A DNA stretch of 64,000 bases from Pseudomonas sputi. Lineage in GTDB: Bacteria > Pseudomonadota > Gammaproteobacteria > Pseudomonadales > Pseudomonadaceae. The position numbers were made by a program, and so were the translations under genes. Shown here one piece after another: positions 19,770 through 30,939 of this stretch. The notes under the pieces were generated by a model. That model saw nothing but the letters and a program-made list of their open reading frames with translations, was not told where the DNA came from and ran no database searches. Positions within the stretch are counted from its first letter, which is position 1. Every line of letters begins with the position of its first letter. The DNA is taken from NCBI RefSeq assembly GCF_021603585.1, contig NZ_BQHI01000011.1, forward strand, positions 1 through 64,000, written 5' to 3'.

Positions 19770-19817
19770 AGGCGGGGCGGTGGAGAAGGGCGGGAGCCTA
19801 GCAGACGGTCGGTTCTG

Positions 19818-19973
19818 TGTCCTCCATCAGGAAAGCGTTCAAATGTTGACGAGTGGATTTTGGCGTGAGGCAAGGCGCTACGACGACTCATCGCTTGCTA
19901 TGGGGAGGAGTAGCAACGCAGCCTGACGTCAAAAGACGCCGTCAACATTGAACAGTCTTTTCTGATGGAGGGC
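19818..19973. repeat. MITE-like element with imperfect terminal inverted repeats
   Basis: Arms of about 33 nt at 19818-19850 and 19941-19973 are inverted copies with a few mismatches. Both contain CTCCATCAG at the outer end and TTCAA...TGTTGAC at the inner end. The interior also shows weaker inner complementarity, making the whole 155 bp an extended palindrome without coding potential. It fills most of the priA-rpmE gap, which has no gene between 19770 and 20082. Confidence 0.55.
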
Positions 19974-19985
19974 ACCCCTGACAGC

Positions 19986-20013
19986 TTGCGTGATTAGCAT
20001 TGTCTGGTAGAAT
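19986..20013 (+). promoter_or_regulatory. sigma-70 promoter of rpmE
   Basis: TTGCGT, a 16-nt spacer with a TGG just ahead, and TAGAAT, about 70 nt before the rpmE ATG and immediately downstream of the inverted-repeat element. Confidence 0.55.
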
Positions 20014-20082
20014 CCGCGGCCTAATTACGTGCGGTATTCAACAATCGTGTTGGATGGCGGCACGCCAGCTGAGGAAAACACC

Positions 20083-20301
20083 ATGAAAGCCGATGTCCAC
20101 CCGAATTACCCAGAAGTTGCAGTAACTTGCAGCTGCGGCAACAAGTTCGAAACCCGTTCGACCTTCGGCAAAGCCCTGGCGATCGACGTTTGCAACGAGT
20201 GCCACCCGTTCTACACCGGTAAGCAGAAGACTCTGGACACCGGTGGTCGCGTTCAGAAGTTCGCCGACCGTTTCGGTGCTTTCGGCGCGAAAAAGGCCTA
20301 A
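20083..20301 (+). CDS. rpmE: ribosomal protein bL31 (zinc-binding form)
   Basis: Large-subunit ribosomal protein L31, 72 aa, from [20 protein letters not shown] with GAGG upstream. The four cysteines (C16, C18 in TCSCGN and C37, C40 in VCNECHP) mark the C+ zinc-binding paralog, as opposed to the zinc-independent form used under zinc starvation. The conserved HPFYTGKQK motif follows. Confidence 0.97.
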   Translation: MKADVHPNYPEVAVTCSCGNKFETRSTFGKALAIDVCNECHPFYTGKQKTLDTGGRVQKFADRFGAFGAKKA

Positions 20302-20342
20302 GGCCCTTCATTCTGGAAAACCTCAGCGGCTTTTCCGGTCTG

Positions 20343-21125
20343 ATGAAAAAGGCGTCCCTTGCGGGCGCCTTTTTTGTGTCCGCGATTTGGCTCTCCGCCG
20401 CCCAGGCCTTCTGTCCGGCGCCGGCCGGGCTGGACAGCGTCACGGTGCAGCGGGTGGTCGACGGCGACACCCTGCGCCTGAGCGACGGGCGCAATGTGCG
20501 GATGATCGGCCTCAATACGCCCGAACTCGGCAAGCAGGGCCGCAGCGACGAGCCGTTTGCGGTGGCTGCGCGCAGGCGCCTCGAAGCGCTGGTCGCCGAG
20601 AGCGACGGGCGGGTTGGACTGCGACTGGGTGCCCAGGCCAAAGACCATTACGGCCGTACCCTGGCCCACGTGTTCAATGCCAAGGGTGAGAACCTCGAAG
20701 CGCAGATGCTCGCCGATGGCCTTGGTTTCCAGGTCGCGGTCGCGCCGAATGTCGATCTGGTCGATTGTCAGCAAGCCGCCGAACGCCGTGCGCGGCAGGC
20801 CGGGTTTGGCCTCTGGAAGCGCTCTCCTGTACTGAAAGCGGAGCAGATCGAGCGCTCGGGTTTCGCGCTGGTCAGCGGTCGTGTGAGCAAGGTCCAACGC
20901 AATCGCGGCGGAATCTGGATCGAGTTACAGGACAAGCTTGTACTGCGCGTTGCACCCAATCTGCTGGATCGCTTCGCCGGCACTTCGCTGCAAGCGTTGA
21001 AGGGCAAGAGGATCGAGGCCCGTGGCTGGGTGGTCGACCGTGCTCGGCGCGGTGGGTTGAAATCAGGTCAGGCGCGTTGGCTCTTGCCGCTGACCGATCC
21101 CTCGATGCTCCAGCCGTCCCGTTGA
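20343..21125 (+). CDS. secreted thermonuclease (SNase-like) family protein
   Basis: 260 residues with a Sec signal peptide (MKKASLAGAFFVSAIWLSAAQA, cleavage near residue 22). The SNase fold follows: RVVDGDTLRLSDGRNVRMIG (metal-binding Asp, first catalytic Arg), LNTPELGKQG (catalytic Glu), and AKDHYGRTLAHVF (second catalytic Arg). It is thus a predicted Ca-dependent, exported nuclease. The C-terminal region (160-255) is an OB-like beta domain (VSGRVSKVQRNRGGIWIELQ). No good Shine-Dalgarno is seen, and the rpmE terminator overlaps its first codons, suggesting low expression. Confidence 0.85.
   Translation: MKKASLAGAFFVSAIWLSAAQAFCPAPAGLDSVTVQRVVDGDTLRLSDGRNVRMIGLNTPELGKQGRSDEPFAVAARRRLEALVAESDGRVGLRLGAQAKDHYGRTLAHVFNAKGENLEAQMLADGLGFQVAVAPNVDLVDCQQAAERRARQAGFGLWKRSPVLKAEQIERSGFALVSGRVSKVQRNRGGIWIELQDKLVLRVAPNLLDRFAGTSLQALKGKRIEARGWVVDRARRGGLKSGQARWLLPLTDPSMLQPSR
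20345..20378 (+). terminator. intrinsic terminator of rpmE overlapping the next start codon region
   Basis: GGCGTCC and GGGCGCC pair (7 bp, one T-G) around a CTTGC loop and are followed by six T residues. The structure lies within codons 2-11 of the following nuclease gene, so the same bases act as terminator and signal-peptide code. Confidence 0.7.
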
Positions 21126-21308
21126 GAAAAAATTGTAGACATTTTTTCTGTCGATTGTGAACAGTGTAGCCCTTGTGCGCCGTGGCTCTTGGCCCAAAGT
21201 CGTAGGGCAGGGCGCTTGACAGGGGTGACCGGTCAGTCTTGTGGGGACTTTGCGAGGCGCGTATCCTCGCTGACCAGTCTGTCCAACAGTAAAAAGCGGA
21301 ATGCCAAA

Positions 21309-22577
21309 ATGTCTGATCTGAAAACTGCCGCTCTCGAATATCATGCCAATCCTCGTCCAGGAAAGCTGAGTGTCGAGCTCACCAAGGCCACTGCTACCGC
21401 CCGCGACCTCTCGCTGGCCTACAGCCCCGGCGTAGCTGAACCAGTGCGCGAGATCGCCCGCGATCCTGAACTGGCCTACAAGTACACCGGCAAGGGCAAC
21501 CTGGTTGCAGTCATTTCCGATGGCACCGCGATTCTGGGTCTGGGTAACCTCGGCCCACTGGCTTCCAAGCCCGTCATGGAAGGTAAAGGCGTGCTGTTCA
21601 AGCGCTTCGCCGGCATCGACGTCTTCGACATCGAAGTCGACTCCGAAAGCCCGCAAGCCTTTATCGACACCGTAAAACGCATCTCTATCACCTTCGGTGG
21701 CATCAACCTGGAAGACATCAAGGCACCCGAGTGCTTTGAGATCGAACGCGCGCTGATCGAGCAGTGCGACATTCCGGTCTTCCACGATGACCAGCACGGC
21801 ACCGCGATCGTGACCGCTGCGGGCATGATCAACGCCCTGGAAATCGCTGGCAAAACCCTGGCCGACGCCAAGATCGTCTGCCTGGGTGCTGGCGCCGCCG
21901 CCATCTCCTGCATGAAATTGCTGGTGAGCATGGGCGCCAAGGTCGAAAACATCTTCATGGTTGACCGTACTGGCGTGATCCACGCTGGCCGTGACGACCT
22001 GAACCAGTACAAGGCTGTGTTTGCTCACCCTACCGAGAAACGCACCCTGGACGACGCCATCGAAGGCGCTGACGTATTCGTCGGCCTGTCGGGCCCGAAC
22101 CTGCTGAGCGCCGAGCAACTCAAGCGCATGGCGGCCAACCCGATCGTCTTCGCCTGCTCCAACCCGGATCCGGAAATCTCCCCGGAACTGGCTCACGCCA
22201 CCCGTAACGACGTGATCATGGCCACCGGCCGTTCGGACTACCCGAACCAGGTCAACAACGTACTGGGCTTCCCGTTCATCTTCCGGGGTGCCCTGGACGT
22301 TCGCGCCAAGCGCATCAACGAAGAAATGAAGATCGCTGCCGCCAACGCCCTGCGCGAACTGGCCAAGCTGCCGGTACCGCAGGAAGTCTGCGACGCCTAC
22401 GGCGGTATCTCCCTGGAATTCGGCCGTGAGTACATCATTCCGAAGCCAATGGACAAGCGCCTGATCACCGTGATCTCCGACGCCGTGGCCAAGGCCGCGA
22501 TCGAGACTGGTGTGGCGACCCTGCCGTATCCGAAGAACTACCCGCTGAAAAGCGTGGATGACGTGTTCAACGGCTAA
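21309..22577 (+). CDS. maeB: malic enzyme (short, single-domain form)
   Basis: Oxidatively decarboxylates malate to pyruvate with NADP(H) or NAD(H), feeding gluconeogenesis and NADPH supply. The 422-aa form from [20 protein letters not shown] is used. Signatures include [30 protein letters not shown] and the Rossmann segment [15 protein letters not shown]. It lacks the C-terminal phosphotransacetylase-like domain of E. coli MaeB. The cofactor preference cannot be read reliably. It ends at a strong terminator. Confidence 0.95.
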   Translation: MSDLKTAALEYHANPRPGKLSVELTKATATARDLSLAYSPGVAEPVREIARDPELAYKYTGKGNLVAVISDGTAILGLGNLGPLASKPVMEGKGVLFKRFAGIDVFDIEVDSESPQAFIDTVKRISITFGGINLEDIKAPECFEIERALIEQCDIPVFHDDQHGTAIVTAAGMINALEIAGKTLADAKIVCLGAGAAAISCMKLLVSMGAKVENIFMVDRTGVIHAGRDDLNQYKAVFAHPTEKRTLDDAIEGADVFVGLSGPNLLSAEQLKRMAANPIVFACSNPDPEISPELAHATRNDVIMATGRSDYPNQVNNVLGFPFIFRGALDVRAKRINEEMKIAAANALRELAKLPVPQEVCDAYGGISLEFGREYIIPKPMDKRLITVISDAVAKAAIETGVATLPYPKNYPLKSVDDVFNG

Positions 22578-22598
22578 GTCGTTGTAGCGCTTCAACCG

Positions 22599-22632
22599 AA
22601 AGCCCCGGCTCCTGAGAGTCGGGGCTTTTTAT
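22599..22632 (+). terminator. intrinsic terminator of the malic enzyme gene
   Basis: AGCCCCG...CGGGGCT stem with five T residues after it, 22 bp beyond the stop codon. Confidence 0.88.
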
Positions 22633-22683
22633 TGCCTGAGGGTTTTGCATCGGGCCGGCCGCATCGCTGCAAAAAACGCAGGC

Positions 22684-22722
22684 AATAAAAAGCCCCGCAC
22701 TTCTCACGAAGGCGGGGCTTTT
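22684..22722 (-). terminator. intrinsic terminator of mrcA
   Basis: AGCCCCGC...GCGGGGCT stem. Read on the minus strand it is followed by TTTTTATT. It lies just past the mrcA stop and opposes the malic-enzyme terminator. Confidence 0.85.
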
Positions 22723-22735
22723 CAGCGGATCAGGA

Positions 22736-25183
22736 TCAGAACAGATCGATCGGCGCCTGTTCATCCGCCGGCAACGGACTGCCCGGCACTGCGCCACTGC
22801 CGATCTCGTTGACCGACGGTGGCGTGTCTTCGGCCTTGAACAACTCGAAGTAGGCGCCCGGTGTGCTCGGCGATGCTGCGCGACCGCTGACTGGATCCAC
22901 CCGCAGGCTGAGGATGCCTTCCGGCTCCGGCTGGACATGCGGTGGCTTGTCCTTGAGCGCGGCGGCCATGTAGTTCATCCAGATCGGCAGTGCCACGGTG
23001 CCGCCGAACTCCCGGCGACCGAGGCTTTCCGGCTGGTCGAAACCGGTCCACACGGTGGTCACGTAATCGGCGTTGTAGCCGGAGAACCACGCATCCTTGG
23101 ATTCGTTGGTGGTACCGGTCTTGCCGGCGATGTCGCTGCGACCCAGGGCCAGTGCGCGACGGCCGGTGCCGAGCTTGATCACGTCCTGCAACATGCTGTT
23201 GAGGATGTAAGTGGTACGGCCATCGACGATTCGCTCGGCGACTGCGGGGGCTTGCGGCACGGCAGTACTGCCTGGTGCTTCGCCCGGAACCGGCGCTGCG
23301 TTGACGGTGAACGACTGGGTTGCCGGTGCTGCGATGCCGTCGGTGGCTGCGTCGCCCTGCGGTACGGTCGGCGGGTTGGCGACGAACAGCGTGTCGCCGT
23401 TGCGGCTTTCGATCCTGTCGATGATGAACGGAGTGATCTTGTAGCCGCCGTTGGCGAAGGTGCTCCAGCCGGTGGCGATTTCCATCGGCGTCAGGGTCGC
23501 GGTGCCCAGTGCCAGGGACAGGTTGGGCGGCAGGTCCTGCTTGTTGAAGCCGAAGCGGGTGATGTAGTCGATGGTCTTGCCCACGCCCATCGCCTGCAGC
23601 AGGCGGATCGACACCAGGTTGCGCGACTTGTACAGCGCCTCACGCAGGCGGATCGGACCGAGGAAGGTGTTGTTGTCGTTCTTTGGACGCCAGACCTTGT
23701 CCAGGTATTCGTCGACGAACACGATCGGCGCGTCGTTGACCAGGCTGGCGGCGGTGTAGCCGTTATCCAGCGCAGCGCTGTAGACGAATGGCTTGAAGCT
23801 CGAGCCCGGCTGCCGCTTGGCCTGCATCGCGCGGTTGTAGTTGCTCTGCTCGAAGGCGAAACCGCCGACCAGCGAACGGATCGCGCCGTTCTGCGGATCC
23901 AGCGACACCAGCGCGCCCTGCGCCTGTGGAATCTGGCTGAACTTCAACGAATTGTTCGGCTGGCGCTGCACGCGAATCAGGTCGCCGATCTGTGCCACAT
24001 CCGACGGCTGGCGCGGGTTGGCACCCATGCTGTTGGTATTGAGGAACGGACGGGCCCATTTCATGGTGTCCCACGCCACGTGCTCTTCGCCGGTGCGGGT
24101 GAGTACTTGCAGGCCGTTCTTGTCGACCTGGGTAACGATGGCCGGTTCAAGGCTGCTGATGGTGCGTTGCTTGGTCAGTTCAGTGGCCCAGGCCTCACGG
24201 GTCTTACCCGGCAGGCGCGACTCGGGGCCACGGTAGCCGTGACGCTGGTCGTAGGTCATCAGGCCTTCGTGCAGCGCGGTGTTGGCCATTTCCTGGAGGG
24301 TGCTCGACACCGTGGTGGTGACGCGGAAACCTTCGGTATAGGCGTCGCTGCCGTAGCGGCCGACCATTTCCGCACGGGCCATCTCGGCGATGTACGGCGC
24401 GTTCACTTCCGGGGTCGGCACGTGATAGCTGGCGTTCAGTGGCTCGTTGATCGCGGCGGTGTAGTCGGCTTCGCTGATCTTGCCGAGTTTGTACATGCGG
24501 CCGAGGATCCAGTCACGCCGCTCCTTGCTGCGCGCCGGGTTGGCCAGCGGGTTGAAGCGCGACGGGGCTTTCGGCAGGCCGGCAATCATCGCCATCTGCG
24601 CCAGGCTGACGTCGCGGATCGACTTGCCGTAATACACCTGCGCCGCCGCCTCGATGCCGTAGGCGCGGTTGCCCAGATAGATCTTGTTCACGTACAGCTC
24701 CAGGATCTCGTCCTTGGTCAGCTGTCGTTCGATCTGCAGGGCCAGAAGGATTTCCGTGGCCTTGCGCGAAAAGCTGCGTTCGCTGGTCAGGAAGAAGTTC
24801 TTCGCCACTTGCATGGTGATGGTGCTGCCACCGGACTGGATGTGGCCGCTCTTGACCAGTTGGGTCGCGGCACGCATCAGGCTGCTCGGATCGACGCCGT
24901 AGTGGTTGGCGAAGTTGTCGTCTTCAGCACTTAGTAACGCATTGATGAAATTGGGGGGAATGTCGGCGAAACGGATCGGTGTGCGGCGCATTTCGCCAAA
25001 TTCTGCGATCAGCTTGTTGTCGCTGCTGTACACCCGCAGGGGAATCTGCAACTGAATGCTTCTCAGCGCCTCCACAGACGGCAAACCCGGACTAAGGTAA
25101 AGAAACGCGCCGCTGAGACCTAAAAGCAGTCCGCAGAAAACGGCGACGATGGACCAACCGAAAAATTTCAGCAGACGAATCAA
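22736..25183 (-). CDS. mrcA: penicillin-binding protein 1A (bifunctional peptidoglycan synthase)
   Basis: Polymerises and cross-links peptidoglycan. It has a short N-terminus with a transmembrane helix (FFGWSIVAVFCGLLLGLSGAF), a GT51 glycosyltransferase domain with EDDNFANHYGVD (catalytic Glu, near residue 85), and a transpeptidase domain. The latter carries SSFK (active Ser), SRN (KSRNLVS) and KTG (GKTGTTNESKDAWF) motifs. The start is put at a TTG giving (M)IRLLKFFGW (815 aa). The frame is open 19 codons further but without homology, and the nearby upstream ATG is out of frame. It is divergent from pilM. Confidence 0.95.
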   Translation of the reverse strand: MIRLLKFFGWSIVAVFCGLLLGLSGAFLYLSPGLPSVEALRSIQLQIPLRVYSSDNKLIAEFGEMRRTPIRFADIPPNFINALLSAEDDNFANHYGVDPSSLMRAATQLVKSGHIQSGGSTITMQVAKNFFLTSERSFSRKATEILLALQIERQLTKDEILELYVNKIYLGNRAYGIEAAAQVYYGKSIRDVSLAQMAMIAGLPKAPSRFNPLANPARSKERRDWILGRMYKLGKISEADYTAAINEPLNASYHVPTPEVNAPYIAEMARAEMVGRYGSDAYTEGFRVTTTVSSTLQEMANTALHEGLMTYDQRHGYRGPESRLPGKTREAWATELTKQRTISSLEPAIVTQVDKNGLQVLTRTGEEHVAWDTMKWARPFLNTNSMGANPRQPSDVAQIGDLIRVQRQPNNSLKFSQIPQAQGALVSLDPQNGAIRSLVGGFAFEQSNYNRAMQAKRQPGSSFKPFVYSAALDNGYTAASLVNDAPIVFVDEYLDKVWRPKNDNNTFLGPIRLREALYKSRNLVSIRLLQAMGVGKTIDYITRFGFNKQDLPPNLSLALGTATLTPMEIATGWSTFANGGYKITPFIIDRIESRNGDTLFVANPPTVPQGDAATDGIAAPATQSFTVNAAPVPGEAPGSTAVPQAPAVAERIVDGRTTYILNSMLQDVIKLGTGRRALALGRSDIAGKTGTTNESKDAWFSGYNADYVTTVWTGFDQPESLGRREFGGTVALPIWMNYMAAALKDKPPHVQPEPEGILSLRVDPVSGRAASPSTPGAYFELFKAEDTPPSVNEIGSGAVPGSPLPADEQAPIDLF

Positions 25184-25372
25184 GGCTTTTGGACATCCAC
25201 GCAAAGAATGAATTGGGCGACAGGGTTCCGGGCAACACACAGAACGACCCGCGCCAGCAGTAAAAAGCGGAAAAAATCGCTGGGCATTATAAGCACTTTT
25301 CCGCAGGGGGCGTCATTTGCGCTTCTGTCAAGACGGGGCGAGGGAACGCAATGCGCATTACAGAGTCCGTAA

Positions 25373-26463
<1,091 letters not shown>

Positions 26464-26464
<1 letters not shown>

Positions 26465-27030
26465 TGGCGCGGATCAACCTTTTACCCTGGCGCGAGGAGC
26501 GTCGCGAAGAGCGGCGCAAACGCTTCCTGCTGGCCTTGATCGGTGTGGTGGTCGGTTCGGTGGGGGCAGTGCTCATCGCTGATCAGATCATCAGCGGCGC
26601 CATCGCCCGGCAGGTTGTACGCAATGACTACATCGGCAAGCAGATCGCCGTGGTCGACGAACGGATCAAGCAGATCAGCGACCTCAAGGCTCACCGCCAG
26701 CAACTGGTGGAGCGCATGCGCATCATCCAGGACTTGCAGGGCAACCGGCAGATCAGCGGACGGATCTTCGATCAGTTGGCGCGCACCTTGCCCGACGGGG
26801 TGTATTTCACCGACGTGAAAAGGGTCGGCGAGACCCTCTCGATCAGCGGTGCGGCGGAGTCGAACAATCGGGTGTCCGACCTGATGCGCAACCTCGACGC
26901 CTCCGACTGGTTCGATGCGCCCAACCTCAATGAAGTGAAGGCCACCACCGCCGGACAGGTGGATCAGGCCAACGTTTTTCAGCTGACCGTTCGCCAGACT
27001 CGACCCCGGCTCGAGGAGGACGACCAATGA
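26464..27030 (+). CDS. pilN: type IV pilus assembly protein PilN
   Basis: Bitopic inner-membrane protein. The conserved PilM-binding start MARINLLPWREERREERRKR is followed by a transmembrane helix (about 22-42) and a periplasmic coiled coil plus ferredoxin-like domain that pairs with PilO. 188 residues. The pilM stop overlaps its ATG, and it overlaps pilO by 4 nt. Confidence 0.95.
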
Positions 27031-27650
27031 AGCCGTCCGAATGGCTGGAAAGCCTGCGCAATGTCGATTTCAACGACCTGGACACCAGCAATATCGGCTC
27101 CTGGCCCCCGGCGGTCAAAAGCCTGGCCGGCGGGCTGTTGATGGTGCTGGTTCTGGCGCTTGGCTATAACTTTTTCATCAGTGACATGCAGAGTCAGCTC
27201 GAACTCAAGCGTGAGGAAGAGATCACCCTCAAGGAGCAGTTCGCGAGCAAGGCGCGTATGGCGGCCAATCTGGAGCTGTACACCCAGCAGATGAAAGAGA
27301 TGGAAAACTCGTTCGGTGTGCTGTTGCGGCAACTGCCCAGTGACACCGAAGTGCCGGGTTTGCTGGAAGACATCACCCGTACCGGGCTGGGCAGCGGTCT
27401 TGAGTTCGAAGAGATCAAACTGCTGCAGGAGGTTACCCAGCAGTTCTACATCGAGCTGCCCATCCAGATTACCGTGACCGGTGCCTATCATGACCTTGCG
27501 ACCTTCGTCAGTGGCGTGGCCGGGCTGCCCCGCATCGTCACCCTGCACGATTTCGAGCTGGCGCCGGCCAGTCCTGAAGGCGGGCCGAAGTTGCGCATGA
27601 GCATTCTCGCCAAGACCTACCGCTATAACGACAAGGGGCAGCAGAAATGA
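27027..27650 (+). CDS. pilO: type IV pilus assembly protein PilO
   Basis: Partner of PilN in the inner-membrane alignment subcomplex. 207 residues: short cytoplasmic tail, transmembrane helix near 32-51 (LLMVLVLALGYNFFI), a periplasmic coiled coil (SQLELKREEEITLKEQ) and a C-terminal ferredoxin-like domain (YIELPIQITVTGAYHDLATF). It overlaps both pilN and pilP by 4 nt, giving strict translational coupling. Confidence 0.95.
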   Translation: MKPSEWLESLRNVDFNDLDTSNIGSWPPAVKSLAGGLLMVLVLALGYNFFISDMQSQLELKREEEITLKEQFASKARMAANLELYTQQMKEMENSFGVLLRQLPSDTEVPGLLEDITRTGLGSGLEFEEIKLLQEVTQQFYIELPIQITVTGAYHDLATFVSGVAGLPRIVTLHDFELAPASPEGGPKLRMSILAKTYRYNDKGQQK

Positions 27651-28171
27651 CCCCGATCCGTTTTATCGCCTTGTCGGCACTGTTATCGGTGCTCGGTGGC
27701 TGTGGCGGCGATGACTTCAGCGACCTCGACGCCTACATGAATGAAGTGCGCCTGCGCCCGCCGGGCAAGATCGAGCCGACCCCGACATTCCGCGCCTTCC
27801 CGACGTTCACCTACAGCGCCGCCAACCTGCGCAGTCCGTTTTCGCGTCAACTGCGGGTCGATCTCGCCGGGCAGAAACAGGGTTCGCGTGACGTGAAGCC
27901 CGATCCCCACCGGGTCAAGCAATACCTCGAAGGTTTCAACATCGAGCAATTCGAAATGGTCGGCACAATTGCCAACGCCTCAGGTTCTTTCGCGCTGCTG
28001 CGGGGTGCGGGCGGTGTCCATCGGCTCAAGGTCGGCGACTACCTGGGCCGCAACGACGGGCGCATCGTCGCCATCAGCGCTTCACAGGTCGACGTGGTGG
28101 AAATCGTTCCGGATGGCCAGGGCGCCTGGCTTGAGCGGCCACGCACCATTCCTTTGAAAGAGCATTCATAA
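27647..28171 (+). CDS. pilP: type IV pilus lipoprotein PilP
   Basis: Periplasmic lipoprotein linking the PilN/PilO complex to the PilQ secretin. 174 residues begin with a lipoprotein signal (MTPIRFIALSALLSVLGGCG, lipobox LGGC, Cys19). A disordered linker follows, then a C-terminal HR/beta domain (MVGTIANASGSFALLRGAGG). It is 14 bp before pilQ. Confidence 0.95.
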   Translation: MTPIRFIALSALLSVLGGCGGDDFSDLDAYMNEVRLRPPGKIEPTPTFRAFPTFTYSAANLRSPFSRQLRVDLAGQKQGSRDVKPDPHRVKQYLEGFNIEQFEMVGTIANASGSFALLRGAGGVHRLKVGDYLGRNDGRIVAISASQVDVVEIVPDGQGAWLERPRTIPLKEHS

Positions 28172-28185
28172 GTGGAAGTCGAACA

Positions 28186-30264
28186 ATGAACAGGATTTTC
28201 TCCACCCTCGGTTTTTCGCTATGGATAGCGCTGCTTTCGCCGATGGTACAGGCAGCCAATCTCAAGGCGCTGGACGTCGCGGCGTTGCCGGGCGACCGGG
28301 TCGAGCTGAAGCTGTCGTTCGACGGCCCGCCTCCGCAGCCCAAGGGCTACACCACCGATTCGCCGGCACGGATCGCCCTTGATCTGCCGGGTGTCGCCAG
28401 TCAGCTGGCAAGCAAGATCCGTGACCTGGGCAGTGGCAATGCCCGCACGGCCACGGTGGTCGAAGCCAATAATCGTACGCGACTGATCATCAACCTGACG
28501 CAACTGGCCCCTTACGACACCCGGGTCGAAGGCAATACGGTGTTCATTGTGGTCGGGCAAGGCAGCAAGACCGCTGCCCCGCGTACGGCGGCTCGTGCGC
28601 CGCGCGCAGCACCGGCGGCAGCGCCGGTCCGCACGTTTGCGCCGACCGCCAGGGCCATTCGCGGCGTGGATTTCCAGCGTGGCACGGCGGGCGAGGGCAA
28701 TGTGGTCATCGATTTGTCCGATCCGGCCATCGCACCGGACATCCAGGAACACGACGGCAAGATCATCCTCAACTTTGCGCGTACCCAATTGCCCGAACCG
28801 CTGCGGGTGCGCCTCGACGTCAAGGATTTCGCCACCCCGGTGCAATTCGTCAATGCCGGTGTCAGCGGTGATCGGGCGACGATCACTGTCGAACCCAGCG
28901 GTACTTTCGACTATTCCACTTACCAGACCGACAACAAGCTGACCGTCAGCATCCGGCCGCTGACCGTCGATGACCTGCAAAAGCGCAACGCCGACCGCAA
29001 CAGCTATAGCGGCGAAAAGCTCTCTCTCAATTTCCAGGACATTGATGTGCGTTCGGTGCTGCAACTGATCGCCGACTTCACCAACCTCAATCTGGTAGCC
29101 AGCGATACGGTGCAAGGCGGGATCACCTTGCGCCTGCAGAACGTGCCGTGGGATCAGGCGCTGGATCTGGTGCTCAAGACCAAAGGCCTGGACAAGCGCA
29201 AGGTCGGCAACGTGTTGTTGGTGGCGCCGGCGGACGAAATCGCCGCCCGTGAGCGGCAGGAACTGGAATCGCAGAAACAGATCGCCGAATTGGCCCCGCT
29301 GCGCCGTGAGCTGCTGCAAGTGAATTACGCCAAGGCCGCCGACATCGCCAAGCTGTTCCAGTCGGTCACCAGCGCAGAAGCCAAGGTCGACGAACGGGGT
29401 TCGATCACCGTCGATGAGCGAACCAACAACATCATTGCCTACCAGACCCAGGATCGCCTCGACGAGCTGCGGCGAATCGTGGCGCAACTGGATATCCCGG
29501 TGCGCCAGGTGATGATCGAGGCGCGGATCGTCGAGGCCAACGTCGACTACGACAAGAGCCTGGGCGTGCGCTGGGGCGGTTCGATCCAGAACAAGGGCAA
29601 CTGGAACACCTCCGGGGTCAGCAACGGTTCGTCGACCACCATCGGCACGCCGGGCAGCACCAGCACCAACTCGCCGTTCGTCGACATGGGCACGGTCAAC
29701 AACACCTCCGGAATCGGCATCGCGTTCATCACCGACAATGTCTTGCTCGACCTTGAACTGACGGCGATGGAGAAGACCGGCAACGGCGAAATCGTCTCGC
29801 AGCCCAAGGTGGTCACCTCTGACAAGGAAACCGCGAAGATCCTCAAGGGCACCGAGATTCCGTACCAGGAAGCCAGCTCCAGCGGCGCTACGTCGGTGTC
29901 CTTCAAGGAGGCGTCGCTGTCGCTGGAAGTGACGCCGCAGATCACTCCGGACAACCGCATCATCATGGAGGTGAAGGTCACCAAGGACGAACCGGACTAC
30001 CTTAACAAAGTGCAGGATGTACCGCCGATCAAGAAAAACGAGGTCAATGCCAAGGTGCTGGTGAACGACGGCGAGACCATCGTGATCGGGGGCGTTTTCT
30101 CAAATACTCAAAGCAAGGTTGTAGATAAGGTGCCATTTCTTGGCGATGTGCCGTATCTTGGCCGCCTTTTCCGGCGTGATGTGGTTTCGGAGAAAAAATC
30201 CGAGCTGCTGGTATTTCTCACTCCGCGTATCATGAATAACCAGGCGATTGCTGTGAGTCGTTGA
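28186..30264 (+). CDS. pilQ: type IV pilus secretin PilQ
   Basis: Outer-membrane secretin through which the pilus is extruded. 692 residues: Sec signal peptide (cleavage near residue 24), two AMIN peptidoglycan-binding domains (about 30-130 and 155-250), and an STN/N0 domain (about 280-330, [20 protein letters not shown]). An N1 KH-like domain follows near 370-440, then the secretin beta-barrel domain with [17 protein letters not shown] near the end. It is the last pil gene of the operon. Confidence 0.96.
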   Translation: MNRIFSTLGFSLWIALLSPMVQAANLKALDVAALPGDRVELKLSFDGPPPQPKGYTTDSPARIALDLPGVASQLASKIRDLGSGNARTATVVEANNRTRLIINLTQLAPYDTRVEGNTVFIVVGQGSKTAAPRTAARAPRAAPAAAPVRTFAPTARAIRGVDFQRGTAGEGNVVIDLSDPAIAPDIQEHDGKIILNFARTQLPEPLRVRLDVKDFATPVQFVNAGVSGDRATITVEPSGTFDYSTYQTDNKLTVSIRPLTVDDLQKRNADRNSYSGEKLSLNFQDIDVRSVLQLIADFTNLNLVASDTVQGGITLRLQNVPWDQALDLVLKTKGLDKRKVGNVLLVAPADEIAARERQELESQKQIAELAPLRRELLQVNYAKAADIAKLFQSVTSAEAKVDERGSITVDERTNNIIAYQTQDRLDELRRIVAQLDIPVRQVMIEARIVEANVDYDKSLGVRWGGSIQNKGNWNTSGVSNGSSTTIGTPGSTSTNSPFVDMGTVNNTSGIGIAFITDNVLLDLELTAMEKTGNGEIVSQPKVVTSDKETAKILKGTEIPYQEASSSGATSVSFKEASLSLEVTPQITPDNRIIMEVKVTKDEPDYLNKVQDVPPIKKNEVNAKVLVNDGETIVIGGVFSNTQSKVVDKVPFLGDVPYLGRLFRRDVVSEKKSELLVFLTPRIMNNQAIAVSR

Positions 30265-30268
30265 TTCT

Positions 30269-30787
30269 GTGCGAAATTTGATTCTTGTAGGACCGATGGG
30301 GGCTGGAAAAAGCACCATCGGCCGATTACTGGCCAAAGAGCTGCGCCTGCCGTTCAAGGATTCCGACAAGGAAATTGAACTGCGTACGGGCGCCAATATT
30401 CCGTGGATCTTCGACAAGGAAGGCGAGCCCGGCTTTCGTGACCGAGAGCAGGCGATGATCGCCGAGCTGTGCGCGTTCGACGGTGTGGTGCTGGCGACCG
30501 GCGGCGGCGCGGTGATGCGCGATGCCAATCGCAAGGCCCTGCACGAGGGCGGGCGGGTGGTGTATCTGCATGCCTCCGTCGAGCAGCAGGTCGGCCGCAC
30601 CTCCCGCGATCGCAACCGGCCGTTGCTGCGCACCGCCAATCCCGAGAAAACCCTGCGTGATCTGCTGGCGATCCGTGATCCGCTCTATCGGGAAATTGCC
30701 GATCTGGTGGTGGAAACCGACGAGCGGCCGCCCCGCATGGTCGTGCTCGATATTCTCGACCGCCTGGCACAGCTTCCGCCCCGTTAA
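30269..30787 (+). CDS. aroK: shikimate kinase AroK (GTG start)
   Basis: Phosphorylates shikimate at the 3-hydroxyl, the fifth step of chorismate biosynthesis. 172 residues from [23 protein letters not shown], with Walker [10 protein letters not shown] at residues 8-16. The shikimate-binding [11 protein letters not shown] follows (about 32-42), and then GGGAV (near 79). It is 4 bp after pilQ; this pilQ-aroK-aroB junction is conserved in gammaproteobacteria. Confidence 0.95.
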   Translation: MRNLILVGPMGAGKSTIGRLLAKELRLPFKDSDKEIELRTGANIPWIFDKEGEPGFRDREQAMIAELCAFDGVVLATGGGAVMRDANRKALHEGGRVVYLHASVEQQVGRTSRDRNRPLLRTANPEKTLRDLLAIRDPLYREIADLVVETDERPPRMVVLDILDRLAQLPPR

Positions 30788-30939
30788 AGCGTCGCTCGAA
30801 ATGCGCTATCCTCGGCGTCCTGTCACAACCCGCCGAGGTTGTGGCGGATGGCGTGCGAGCGGCGTCATACCCGCTACAGGCGGCAGACAACCAATAATTC
30901 AGGGCAGGACGCCTGCTTCCATCTTCACTGTGGGGACAC

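Noticed and set aside
22937-24934. 665-codon plus-strand frame opposite mrcA
   Set aside because: Antisense shadow; PBP1A motifs are all on the other strand.
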